Assembly (NCBI GenBank): GCA_934777505.1
Contig: CAKVNM010000005.1
Coordinates: forward strand, 55,412-119,411
DNA from: an uncultured Clostridia bacterium
Lineage (GTDB): Bacteria > Bacillota > Clostridia > Christensenellales > UBA1242
Length of the DNA: 64,000 nt
Direction: 5' to 3'
Below the pieces are notes generated by a model. It was not told where the DNA came from and did no database searches. It saw nothing but the letters and a program-made list of their open reading frames with translations. Below, in pieces: positions 8,991 to 16,773 of this stretch. The position numbers and the translations under genes are program-made. Position 1 is the first letter of the stretch. Each line of letters begins with the position of its first letter.

Positions 8991-9680
8991 ATGACCCAAG
9001 ATAATATTTTGAAAGAAAACGAAAGGTTGGACGATTTGCTTTTTAAGGATATGCACATCATTCAAAACAAAGAAAGATATTGCTTTACGAGTGACGCTGT
9101 TTTGCTTGCAAATTTTGCAAAAGCAAAAAAAAGTGACTCGGCATTAGACCTTTGCAGTGGCAGTGGAATTGTTGGAATTTTGTTTTATGCCAAAAACTTA
9201 TGCAAAGAGCAAACGCTGGTTGAAATTCAACCCGAATTTTGTGATATGGCGTCAAGAAGTGTTGCGCTCAATAATTTACAAGATAAAATAAAGGTTATTA
9301 ATAGTAGCGTGCAAGATTTACCAAAACTAATGCAGGGCAAAACTTTTGATGTTATCACTTGCAATCCACCATACAAAACAACTCAAAATCACAAGATTAG
9401 CGAAAAAGAACATATTGCCATGTGCAAATATGAACTAACGCTCACGCTTGATGAACTAATCAAAAGTGTGTCTAAACTTTTGAAATTTGGTGGAAAATTC
9501 TTTTTTGTTCACGAAACAAACAGACTTAGCGAGATTATTTTAATACTAAAAAAATATAATATGGAAGCAAAGCGAATTGAATTATGTTTTCCACAAAACA
9601 AACAAACAAGCAATGTGGTGCTGATTGAAGCAGTGCTTGGAGCAAAAAGTGGAGTGGTAGTAACAAAAACCACGAACTAA
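8991..9680 (+). CDS. trmN6: tRNA1(Val) A37 N6-methyltransferase family protein
   Basis: A 229-residue SAM-dependent methyltransferase of the TrmN6/YabB group. SAM motif I DLCSGSG is at 53-59 and the N6-adenine catalytic motif NPPYK at 125-129. The preceding RLDDLLFKDMHIIQNKERYCFTSDA segment (12-35) is characteristic of YabB. The ATG at 8991 was chosen because the family N-terminus begins there and AAGGA lies 12 nt upstream; earlier in-frame starts would overlap ricT. Its place between ricT and rsmI matches Bacillus. A weak hairpin follows. Confidence 0.85.
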   Translation: MTQDNILKENERLDDLLFKDMHIIQNKERYCFTSDAVLLANFAKAKKSDSALDLCSGSGIVGILFYAKNLCKEQTLVEIQPEFCDMASRSVALNNLQDKIKVINSSVQDLPKLMQGKTFDVITCNPPYKTTQNHKISEKEHIAMCKYELTLTLDELIKSVSKLLKFGGKFFFVHETNRLSEIILILKKYNMEAKRIELCFPQNKQTSNVVLIEAVLGAKSGVVVTKTTN

Positions 9681-9694
9681 CTTTTTGATAATGA

Positions 9695-9751
9695 TAACCG
9701 TTAAAAATAATATTAACAAAACAATTTTTATTTTTTTGTGACGGTTTTTTA
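9695..9751 (+). terminator. Possible terminator of the tmk-trmN6 operon
   Basis: AACCGT and ACGGTT bracket an AT-rich inner hairpin (ACAAAA/TTTTGT) and are followed by T residues. The outer stem is short and the loop is large. Confidence 0.4.
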
Positions 9752-9958
9752 TCTTGGCTTTTTGCACTATTAAAAACGATTTATAATACATATATTAATT
9801 TTACTTTTTAGAGTTTGATAATGAGATAAAAATCATTATTTTTTAAAAAAAATATCAAGAATTTATGTAAAAATAATAGAAAAACAGTGATTTTTTTATA
9901 AAATTTTAAAAAAACATAAAAACAAATCAACAAATGCACATTTAAACAAGGAGAGAAT

Positions 9959-10783
9959 ATGGCAGGGAAATTATACTTGGTTGCAACCCCAATCGGCAAT
10001 CTTGGCGACATAACTTTTAGGGCTGTTGAAACTTTGAAATCGGTCGATAAAATTTTGTGCGAAGACACCAGAACAAGTTTGAAGTTGCTTGATAGATACG
10101 ACATTAAAAAACCACTTGTAGCGTATCACAAGTTTAACTACAAAACAGCAATTCCAAAAATTATTGAAGGTTTGCTTGGCGGAGAAAGTTATGCCTTGAT
10201 TAGTGACGCAGGAATGCCTTGCATTAGTGACCCCGGAAGCGAAATTTTGCCAGAACTAAGAAAAAATAACATTGAGTATACGATTGTTCCCGGTGCATGT
10301 GCGTTTGTTAGCGCAGTTGCGGTTGCGAACATCGAAACTCCTTTCACTTTTGTTGGATTTTTGCCAGATAACAAAAAAGATGAGCGAAAACTTGTTGAAA
10401 GTTTGAAGGACTATCAAACCAGTTTGATTTTTTATGTTGCTCCACACAAACTTTTGGCTACTATTGATGTTTTGTATAAAATTTTGGGCAATCGAGATTG
10501 TGCAAGTGTTAGGGAGATAACAAAACTCCATGAAGAAGTTGAGTTTTTTTCGCTAGAACAAGGCTATCCAAAAGAACCAAAAGGCGAATATGTTTTGATT
10601 GTAAAACCTAATAAAAATGGAAAGCAACATGATTTGCTGAACCTTAGCGTTAGCGAACATTATAAATTTTATATCAACCTTGGCGATAGTAAAAACGATG
10701 CCATAAAAAAAGTGGCAAAAGATAGAAATGTGGCAAAAAATGTTATTTATCAGCAAGTTATAAACGAAAAGATAGATAACTAG
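9959..10783 (+). CDS. rsmI: 16S rRNA (cytidine-1402-2'-O)-methyltransferase RsmI
   Basis: A 274-residue tetrapyrrole-methylase-fold enzyme that 2'-O-methylates C1402 in the ribosomal P site. The N-terminus LYLVATPIGNLGDITFRA and the CEDTRTS motif (about 41-47) are diagnostic, followed by LISDAGMPCISDPGSE (about 80-95) and a C-terminal helical part. AAGGAGAG precedes the ATG. About 280 nt of AT-rich sequence separates it from trmN6, so it probably has its own promoter. Confidence 0.96.
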   Translation: MAGKLYLVATPIGNLGDITFRAVETLKSVDKILCEDTRTSLKLLDRYDIKKPLVAYHKFNYKTAIPKIIEGLLGGESYALISDAGMPCISDPGSEILPELRKNNIEYTIVPGACAFVSAVAVANIETPFTFVGFLPDNKKDERKLVESLKDYQTSLIFYVAPHKLLATIDVLYKILGNRDCASVREITKLHEEVEFFSLEQGYPKEPKGEYVLIVKPNKNGKQHDLLNLSVSEHYKFYINLGDSKNDAIKKVAKDRNVAKNVIYQQVINEKIDN

Positions 10784-10867
10784 AAAGCATTGTTATAATA
10801 AGATAGATAAGTAGAAAAGCATTTTTTATAATAATCTGCAATTTAAAAAAATCAAAATTTTAACAAA

Positions 10868-10893
10868 AAAAAGACCAAAATAGGTCTTTTTTT
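10868..10893. terminator. Bidirectional terminator between rsmI and the zinc-ribbon gene
   Basis: AAAAAGACC and GGTCTTTTT pair around AAAATA, with A and T runs on both sides. Confidence 0.85.
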
Positions 10894-10918
10894 ATGAAAT
10901 ATGGCGTTTTTTTTGCAA

Positions 10919-11236
10919 TTATTTATTATTTGTATCGCATAAGAGTAAAATTCCCGAAATAATATTGACAAATAAAAGTATACAGACTTTGAATCCAGTT
11001 GAAATTTGTTCGCCTGACTTAATTTTGTTGGATAGTGCTACTGTCATTGGAATACACCAAGCCAGTGGAATTAAAAAAAATCCCCAATAGATTGTTGAAA
11101 TAATCATGAATACTTGTGCCGCAATTTGTAACGAATTTGACTTTTTTACTTCATTATTTTGTGTTGAACAATCACAATTAATGCAAATCACGGCGTCATC
11201 ATTTATTTCCTTGCCACAATGATTACAATATCTCAT
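10919..11236 (-). CDS. Zinc-ribbon membrane protein
   Basis: A 105-residue protein starting with a zinc ribbon (MRYCNHCGKEINDDAVICINCDC, two CxxC pairs) followed by two membrane helices, about 35-70 and 80-100. The conserved GEQIS(T)GFKVCILL stretch is seen in small phage or integrated-element membrane proteins. AGGAGG precedes the ATG. It is divergent from an XRE regulator, and its strong -10 box is overlapped by a palindromic operator (254-267 of the 11-kb region), so that regulator probably represses it. Function unknown. Confidence 0.8.
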   Translation of the reverse strand: MRYCNHCGKEINDDAVICINCDCSTQNNEVKKSNSLQIAAQVFMIISTIYWGFFLIPLAWCIPMTVALSNKIKSGEQISTGFKVCILLFVNIISGILLLCDTNNK

Positions 11237-11253
11237 AGTTTTCCTCCTTTATG

Positions 11254-11292
11254 TAATGTATACATTATATAATGTACAAATCTATATGTCAA
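11254..11292 (-). promoter_or_regulatory. Promoter of the zinc-ribbon gene with palindromic operator
   Basis: On the minus strand TTGACA (11287-11292) is followed by a 17-nt spacer and TATAAT (11264-11269). The perfect palindrome TAATGTATACATTA (11254-11267) overlaps this -10, and a half-site AATGTACA follows at about 11270. This layout suits repression by the divergent XRE protein. Confidence 0.75.
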
Positions 11293-11306
11293 GTAATTTT
11301 TAATTA

Positions 11307-11312
11307 TATAAT
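11307..11312 (+). promoter_or_regulatory. -10 box of the divergent XRE gene
   Basis: TATAAT lies 27 nt before the ATG; the -35 is poor. TATAATGTCAACA resembles the operator half-site of the facing promoter, so autoregulation is possible. Confidence 0.45.
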
Positions 11313-11339
11313 GTCAACAATAGTTATTGTGGAGATTAT

Positions 11340-11543
11340 ATGAAATTAAGAATACAAGAAATTTTAAAAAGCAAAGGTAAAACAAAGTATTGGCTTTATA
11401 ATCAACTGGGACTTAGTTATCAAAACTTTAATAAAATAGTAAATAATCAAACAACTTCAATAAAATTTGAGAATTTAAAAAATATTTGTGATATTTTGGA
11501 ATGTACTCCAAATGATTTGTTTGATGAGTACTATCAAAAATAA
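11340..11543 (+). CDS. XRE-family regulator (67 residues)
   Basis: A single helix-turn-helix domain of the Cro/HTH_26 type. The turn and recognition helix are in NQLGLSYQNFNKIVNNQTTSIKFENLKNICDILECTPNDLF, the usual end of such small regulators. No effector domain is present. TGTGGAG precedes the ATG. It is divergent from the zinc-ribbon membrane protein, sharing a 103-nt region that holds a perfect palindrome, and convergent with a second XRE gene. Confidence 0.88.
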   Translation: MKLRIQEILKSKGKTKYWLYNQLGLSYQNFNKIVNNQTTSIKFENLKNICDILECTPNDLFDEYYQK

Positions 11544-11556
11544 TTGTGTGGAAATA

Positions 11557-11591
11557 AAAAAAGGCTTTACAAATTAGTAAAGCCTTTTTAA
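11557..11591. terminator. Bidirectional terminator between the two XRE genes
   Basis: AAAAAAGGCTTTAC pairs with GTAAAGCCTTTTT around a 7-nt loop; both strands end in T runs. Confidence 0.9.
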
Positions 11592-11605
11592 AAGATAATT
11601 GATAG

Positions 11606-11812
11606 TTATAGTAGTTGTGTTAGAAGGTCGTCAATCGAAACATCAAAAAAGTTGGCAATAATAATGATGTTTGAAGCCGTTGGTTCATACTTTCCGTTTT
11701 CCCAAAACGAAATCATGCCCTTGCTAACGCCAAGTTTGTCGGCAAGTTCAGGTTGTGAATATTTGTACTTTAATCTTAATGCTTTAAAGTTTTCTGCAAA
11801 ATAGTTTTCCAT
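11606..11812 (-). CDS. XRE-family regulator (68 residues), predicted leaderless
   Basis: A single HTH_3 domain; SQPELADKLGVSKGMISFWENGKYEPTASNIIIIANFFDVSIDDLL is the classic Cro/C1 pattern. The ATG has no Shine-Dalgarno, and TATACT on the minus strand ends 6 nt before it, so the mRNA is probably leaderless. Two palindromes with the TAGTATACTAAG core lie just upstream, one covering the -10, so autorepression is likely. It lies downstream of spmB on the same strand but has its own promoter. Confidence 0.88.
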   Translation of the reverse strand: MENYFAENFKALRLKYKYSQPELADKLGVSKGMISFWENGKYEPTASNIIIIANFFDVSIDDLLTQLL

Positions 11813-11866
11813 ATTCTTAGTATACTATACTTTTTTGTGTTAGTAATTAATCTTAGTATACTAAGA
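11813..11866 (-). promoter_or_regulatory. Two operators and promoter of the 68-residue XRE gene
   Basis: Operator 1, CTTAGTATACTA at 11816-11827, contains the minus-strand -10 TATACT (11819-11824). Operator 2, TCTTAGTATACTAAGA at 11851-11866, is a perfect 16-bp palindrome with the same core, centred about 37 nt (3.5 helical turns) away. The pattern suggests cooperative autorepression. Confidence 0.75.
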
Positions 11867-11892
11867 ATAGATTTTTTATCATTTCAATCTTT

Positions 11893-12399
11893 TTACAAAA
11901 CTCTGCACAATGCACAACCTAAGATAACGCTCACAATCATGCAGACAAGTGCGATTGGAATTGCAAAACCAAGTTTTTTTACGCTCGTTTTGGAAATATA
12001 AACGGTTGAAACATAAAAAACGGTTTCGCTACTGCCTAAAATTACGCAAGCACATCTTGAGATGTAACTGTCAACGCCATACTTTTCAAAAATTTCAACC
12101 AGTAGTGCCAGCCCACCAGAGCCAGAAAAAGGTTTGACGATAATCATTTTTGATAGTTCTACGGGAACGCCAAAAAAGTTGAAAACGGGAGCAAGCAGGT
12201 TGGAGAGTTTGTCGCTCAGCCCGCTCACGGTGAAAAGTTCGATAATAACAAAGATTGCGACGATGTAGGCAAAAATATCAAAAATCAGGTTTAGGGAAGA
12301 CTTTGCTCCGTCAACAAAAGTTTGATAGGTGTTAACCTTTTTAAAGTTGGCGTAGCAAAAAAGTGCGATGATTAAAACGGGAACAATATAGACGCTCAT
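11893..12399 (-). CDS. spmB: Spore maturation protein SpmB
   Basis: A 168-residue membrane protein with a nucleoside-recognition (Gate) domain. Family stretches are FVDGAKSSLNLIFDIFAYIVAIFV and VKPFSGSGGLALLVEIFEKYGVDSYISRCACVILGSSETVFYVSTVY. SpmA and SpmB are needed for full spore-core dehydration in Bacillus and Clostridium perfringens. Its ATG overlaps the spmA stop by 4 nt (ATGA), so the two are translationally coupled. The length is close to the usual 175-180. Confidence 0.93.
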   Translation of the reverse strand: MSVYIVPVLIIALFCYANFKKVNTYQTFVDGAKSSLNLIFDIFAYIVAIFVIIELFTVSGLSDKLSNLLAPVFNFFGVPVELSKMIIVKPFSGSGGLALLVEIFEKYGVDSYISRCACVILGSSETVFYVSTVYISKTSVKKLGFAIPIALVCMIVSVILGCALCRVL

Positions 12400-12962
12400 T
12401 TTTTCACCTTTTTGTTACGATAAAAAATTTTTACCATAACAATTCCCAAAATTGTTGATACTATTGATGTGATGATTATTGGAAAAATTATGTCGCTTGG
12501 GTTTGCGCTACCGTAGGCAACTCGCATTCCAATCAATGTTGTTGGAATAAGTTGCAGGCTCATTGAGTTGATGACCACAAGCATTATCATTGCTTTGTTT
12601 GGCTTGCCCGAGCCGTCATCAAGCAAGGTCATTGCCTTTATGCCACTTGGCGTGCTGGCGTTGCCCATTCCAAGCATATTTGCAGAAAGATTGATTGCAA
12701 GCACTTCGCTTGTTTCGTCATTTTGATTGCCAAACAAAAGTTTGATGATTGGCTTTAAAATTTTTGCTATAATTTTGCTAAGTCCCGATTTGTCAACGAT
12801 TTCGAGAATGGCGAGCCAAATTGCGTAGATAGAAATAAGGCTGATGCAAAGATTAACGGCTTTTTCGCCAGCAGTTAGCAAAGAACTAATGCAACTGGAC
12901 GGGCTAACGAACAGCATAATCGACATTGAAAGAATAAACACCAAATTGAAAATATAGTTCAT
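12396..12962 (-). CDS. spmA: Spore maturation protein SpmA
   Basis: A 188-residue membrane protein, partner of SpmB in spore-core dehydration. Family motifs are SLISIYAIWLAILEIVDKSGL, NLSANMLGMGNASTPSGIKAM and LQLIPTTLIGMRVAYGSANPSDI. The ATG at 12962 aligns with the family N-terminus; a TTG 39 nt upstream would add non-family residues. No clear Shine-Dalgarno is visible, and the upstream sequence is very AT-rich. It is divergent from metG. Confidence 0.93.
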   Translation of the reverse strand: MNYIFNLVFILSMSIMLFVSPSSCISSLLTAGEKAVNLCISLISIYAIWLAILEIVDKSGLSKIIAKILKPIIKLLFGNQNDETSEVLAINLSANMLGMGNASTPSGIKAMTLLDDGSGKPNKAMIMLVVINSMSLQLIPTTLIGMRVAYGSANPSDIIFPIIITSIVSTILGIVMVKIFYRNKKVKK

Positions 12963-13012
12963 TATTAATATATATGAAGATATAAGTACATAATAACACA
13001 AACAAATTTTCG

Positions 13013-13041
13013 TTTACAATTTTTGTTTGTTTTGATATAAT
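13013..13041 (+). promoter_or_regulatory. metG promoter
   Basis: TTTACA (13013-13018), 17 nt, TATAAT (13036-13041) with the extended TGA element. The leader is only about 18 nt, so there is no T-box or other riboswitch in front of metG. Confidence 0.8.
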
Positions 13042-13061
13042 ACACAATATTAGGAGAAAAT

Positions 13062-14999
13062 ATGGAAAAAGAAAAATTTTATATAACAACACCAATTTAC
13101 TATTGCAGTGGCGATTTGCACCTTGGTCATTGTTGCACAAGCGTGTATGCCGACTCTCTTGCAAGATTTAATAGAGCACTTGGAAAAGATGTGTTCTTTT
13201 TGACAGGCAGTGACGAGCATGGTCAAAAGGTTGCCGAAAAAGCCGAAAAAGAAGGTTTGTCACCAAAAGAATATTGCGACAAGTTGGTTCAAAACTACTA
13301 TAAACTTTGGGAAATGCTTGGAATTAGTTACGACAAGTATATTAGAACAACAGACGCTTATCACGAAAAAGCAGTTCAAGATATCTTCCAAAAACTATAC
13401 GACAAAGGAGAAATCTATCTTTCCACCTACGAAGGACTTTATTGCACGCCATGCGAAACTTTCTTTACAGAGAGTCAACTTGTAGACGGCAAATGTCCAG
13501 ACTGCGGAAGGGAAGTTAAGCCAGCCAAAGAAGAAGCCTACTTTTTCAGGCTTTCAAAGTATGCTGACAGACTTTTGGAATACTATGAATCGCACCCAGA
13601 TTTTATCAAACTTGATAGCACAAAGGCAGAGATGATAGGTTTTATCAAGCAAGGACTTCAAGACTTGTGCGTTTCAAGAACATCAGTAAAATGGGGTATC
13701 AAAGTGCCTTTCAATCCAAAACACACAATTTATGTTTGGATTGATGCGTTGCCAAACTATATTACTGCTCTTGGCTATATGCAACACGACGACAGTTTGT
13801 TCAAAAAATATTGGCCAGCAGATTTGCACTTGATGGCAAAAGAAATTGCAAGATTTCACATTATCATTTGGCCAGCAATTTTGATGGCTCTTGATTTGCC
13901 ACTACCAAAACATATTCATGCTCATGGTTGGCTAACAAAAGCGGGCGCAAAAATGGGCAAAAGTTTGGGTAATGGATTTAATCCTTATGTGCTTGCCGAA
14001 AGATACGGCGTTGACGCTGTTAGATACTTTTTGCTTAGAAGCGGTCCAATCATGGGAGATAGCCCATACGACAACGAAGCGTTTTTAAAACTCATCAATA
14101 GCGACCTTGTTAACGACCTAGCAAACTTGCTTTCAAGAACAAGTGCAATGCTTGTTCAAAACTTTGACGGTGTTTTGCCAGTGTTAACTAGTAGCGTTGA
14201 AAATGTTGACGAAGACTTGCTTAATAGCACATATTCGCTTGTTGATAATGTAAAAACATATATGGACAAGTTTGAAGTTCACAACGCCCTAGCAGAAATT
14301 TGGAAGGTGATTAGACACGCAAACAAGTATATCGAAGACACTGCTCCTTGGACTTTAAAAGAGAACAAAGACAGACTAGGCAATGTGCTTCATAACCTAT
14401 ATTTTGTTTTACATTCGGTTGCTGTTTTGTTGCAATCGTTCATTCCAACCACAGCACGCAAGATTTTAGACGCACTTCAAAACACCGACTATTCTTTTGA
14501 TAGTATTTCAAAGGAGTACAATCAAAAACTTGCAGGCAACAAGGTTGAAAAAACAGCATTATATCAAAGACTCGACATTGCAAAAGAACTAAACTTTTTG
14601 CTTGTGGAATCAGTAGCAAAGGAAGAAAAGAAAATGGAAGAAAATATCAGTGAAAATAACATTCACAAAAAAGAAATTGAATTTGATGATTTTGAAAAAT
14701 TGGAACTAAGAGTTGGCACAATTTTGGAAGCAGAAAAAGTTGAAAACGCCGACAAACTTTTAAAACTTTTGGTTGATTTTGGCACAGAAAAACGCACAAT
14801 TGTGAGTGGTGTTGCAAAACACTATAAGCCAGAAGAATTGATTTCTAAACAAGTGGTTGCAGTGCTAAACTTAAAGCCACGCAAAATCAAGGGTATCGAA
14901 AGTCAGGGCATGATTTTGTATGCATATAACGAAGACGAAACCGAGTTTTGCTTTGTTACACCATCTAGCAAAATGACAAGCGGAGTGGAAGTAGGCTAA
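13062..14999 (+). CDS. metG: Methionyl-tRNA synthetase
   Basis: A 645-residue class I synthetase. HLGH (20-23) is the HIGH signature and KMGKS (297-301) takes the place of KMSKS. The zinc knuckle cysteines are C128, C131, C145 and C148. After the anticodon-binding helical domain there is a C-terminal tRNA-binding EMAP-like domain (about 545-645, starting DFEKLELRVGTI) that also dimerises. AGGAG precedes the ATG. It is followed after 1 nt by tatD, as in Bacillus and many Clostridia. Confidence 0.97.
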   Translation: MEKEKFYITTPIYYCSGDLHLGHCCTSVYADSLARFNRALGKDVFFLTGSDEHGQKVAEKAEKEGLSPKEYCDKLVQNYYKLWEMLGISYDKYIRTTDAYHEKAVQDIFQKLYDKGEIYLSTYEGLYCTPCETFFTESQLVDGKCPDCGREVKPAKEEAYFFRLSKYADRLLEYYESHPDFIKLDSTKAEMIGFIKQGLQDLCVSRTSVKWGIKVPFNPKHTIYVWIDALPNYITALGYMQHDDSLFKKYWPADLHLMAKEIARFHIIIWPAILMALDLPLPKHIHAHGWLTKAGAKMGKSLGNGFNPYVLAERYGVDAVRYFLLRSGPIMGDSPYDNEAFLKLINSDLVNDLANLLSRTSAMLVQNFDGVLPVLTSSVENVDEDLLNSTYSLVDNVKTYMDKFEVHNALAEIWKVIRHANKYIEDTAPWTLKENKDRLGNVLHNLYFVLHSVAVLLQSFIPTTARKILDALQNTDYSFDSISKEYNQKLAGNKVEKTALYQRLDIAKELNFLLVESVAKEEKKMEENISENNIHKKEIEFDDFEKLELRVGTILEAEKVENADKLLKLLVDFGTEKRTIVSGVAKHYKPEELISKQVVAVLNLKPRKIKGIESQGMILYAYNEDETEFCFVTPSSKMTSGVEVG

Positions 15000-15000
15000 A

Positions 15001-15774
15001 ATGGTTATTGATACACATTCTCATTTGACGGACGAGATTTACACCGACAGAGATAAAATTCTTGCCGAAATGCAGAGCGATAACCTTGAATCTATTGTTG
15101 TTTCTAGCGCTTGCTTTAAAGAAGCAAAAAAGGCAATTACGCTTGCTTGTTCTAATAAAAATCTTTATGCAACTATTGGCATACACCCAGAAAATTCGGG
15201 CGAGTTTGACGACAAAGTGAAACAGTTTCTCATTAAGGAATCACAAAATCCAAAAGTTGTTGCGATTGGCGAAATAGGACTTGATTATCACGGCGAAAAT
15301 GTTGACAAAGAACTTCAAAAAAAAGTGTTTGTTGAACAACTAAAAATTGCTCACGATGGTGGCATTCCAATTCAAATTCATGTTAGGGACGCCTACGATG
15401 ATTTGCTAACAATTTTAAAACAACATAAAGATTGGCTAACCCACGGCGGGATTATTCATTGTTTTAGTGGCAGTCCAGAAATTGCAACAGAGTTTGTTAA
15501 ACTTGGATTTTATATTGCGTTTGGCGGAGTTTTGACTTTTAAAAATGCAAAAAAGGCAGTGGAAAGTGCAAAGGTTGTTCCGCTTGATAGATTGGTGGTT
15601 GAAACCGACTGTCCTTGGCTTTGTCCAGAGCCACATCGTGGAGAGAGAAACGAGCCAAAGTATGTTAACTTTGTTGTTCAAAAACTTGCAGATATCAAGC
15701 AAATGAGCAGGCTAGAACTCGAAAAGATTTTAGTTCAAAACACTCATAATATTTTTAAGAAAATGGAAAATTAG
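15001..15774 (+). CDS. tatD: TatD-family metal-dependent DNase
   Basis: A 257-residue TIM-barrel hydrolase (YabD in Bacillus). HSH at 6-8 is the first metal motif. IGEIGLDYHGEN (about 93), QIHVRDAYDD, IIHCFSGSPEIA and VVETDCPWLCPEPHRGERN (about 200-220) supply the remaining ligands. The family has 3'-exonuclease or DNA-repair roles. The start is 1 nt after the metG stop, so it depends on translational coupling. Unlike Bacillus, no rnmV lies between it and rsmA; only 2 nt separate them. Confidence 0.95.
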   Translation: MVIDTHSHLTDEIYTDRDKILAEMQSDNLESIVVSSACFKEAKKAITLACSNKNLYATIGIHPENSGEFDDKVKQFLIKESQNPKVVAIGEIGLDYHGENVDKELQKKVFVEQLKIAHDGGIPIQIHVRDAYDDLLTILKQHKDWLTHGGIIHCFSGSPEIATEFVKLGFYIAFGGVLTFKNAKKAVESAKVVPLDRLVVETDCPWLCPEPHRGERNEPKYVNFVVQKLADIKQMSRLELEKILVQNTHNIFKKMEN

Positions 15775-15776
15775 TA

Positions 15777-16634
15777 ATGGAAAAAACCTTAGAAATTTTA
15801 AAGCAAAACGACTTTATGTTCAAAAAAAAGTTTGGGCAGAATTTTATAACCGACACCAATTTGTTGGACGCAATCGTGGCAGACGCTAACATTAGCAGTG
15901 ACGATGAAGTTTTGGAGATTGGAACGGGTGCGGGAACTCTAACAATGGCGGTTGCAAAAAAGTGCAAAAAGATTTTGACTATCGAGATTGACCGAACTTT
16001 AAAACCAATTTTGGAACAAACTTTTTTAGGTCAAGACAACATTGAACTTTGTTTTGCGGACTTTATGAAAGTGTCGTCTGGCGAACTCAACAAGCATTTT
16101 TCAAGACCCTTCAAGGTTGTTGCAAACTTGCCTTATTACATCACAACTCCAATCATTTTCAAATTGCTCAGCGAAGGCTTTAATGTTACAAACATCACAA
16201 TCATGGTGCAAAAAGAAGTTGCCGACAGGCTTACTGCCGAAAGTGGCAAAAAGGACTATGGCACAATCACCGCTCAAATCGACAGCATTGCCGATGTTAG
16301 CGTAAAAAGGATTGTTAGCCGAAAAATGTTCACACCTATGCCAAATGTTGATAGTGCCATTGTGGATATAGAGTTAAGGCGTAGCAAATATGATATTCAA
16401 GATTTAAAACTACATTCAAAAGTGATAGAAAGTGCGTTTTCGATGAGAAGAAAAACGCTTTCAAACTGTCTAAAATCCAAATTAGGACTCACGCAAGAGC
16501 AGGTTGATATGCTCTACGAAAAACTGGATTTTCACCCACAAATCAGGGGCGAAGTTTTGGACACATATCAGTTTGTGCTACTTTCTAACGCTATTTTCGA
16601 TATGGAGCATCAAAGCAAAAATAGTCAAAATTAA
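15777..16634 (+). CDS. rsmA: 16S rRNA dimethyladenosine transferase (KsgA)
   Basis: Dimethylates A1518 and A1519 of 16S rRNA. It has 285 residues: KKFGQNFITD (17-26), SAM motif I EIGTGAGTLT (47-56), catalytic NLPYYITTP (about 117-125), MVQKEVADRLTA, and the C-terminal SAFSMRRKTLSNCL. It is the last gene of the metG-tatD-rsmA operon and is closed by a hairpin. In Bacillus the equivalent gene is followed by yabG and veg; here veg is about 5 kb further on. Confidence 0.97.
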   Translation: MEKTLEILKQNDFMFKKKFGQNFITDTNLLDAIVADANISSDDEVLEIGTGAGTLTMAVAKKCKKILTIEIDRTLKPILEQTFLGQDNIELCFADFMKVSSGELNKHFSRPFKVVANLPYYITTPIIFKLLSEGFNVTNITIMVQKEVADRLTAESGKKDYGTITAQIDSIADVSVKRIVSRKMFTPMPNVDSAIVDIELRRSKYDIQDLKLHSKVIESAFSMRRKTLSNCLKSKLGLTQEQVDMLYEKLDFHPQIRGEVLDTYQFVLLSNAIFDMEHQSKNSQN

Positions 16635-16661
16635 GTGCTAGATTGTTAAAGAATTTGTTAA

Positions 16662-16701
16662 AGGGCTAATTCGACAAAAGTCGATGATTAGTCCTTTTTT
16701 T
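16662..16701 (+). terminator. Terminator of metG-tatD-rsmA
   Basis: GGGCTAAT and ATTAGTCC form the outer stem and TCGAC/GTCGA the inner one, followed by seven T residues. Confidence 0.85.
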
Positions 16702-16773
16702 GCGTACAAAAAGTGTTACCTTTTTTGGACTGTTGCATATAAAATATTATTGTGTAATCAAAAAGGAGAACTT

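Noticed and set aside
13019..13061. T-box or SAM riboswitch in front of metG
   Set aside because: The leader is only about 18 nt and has no T-box sequence or structure.
13950..13964. KMGKS instead of KMSKS in methionyl-tRNA synthetase
   Set aside because: I recall this variant from other bacterial MetRS sequences; all other motifs are intact, so it is not evidence of altered function.
16662..16701. TTCGACAAAAG, an apparent Spo0A box after rsmA
   Set aside because: It is one arm of the rsmA terminator hairpin, and no gene start lies where Spo0A would act.
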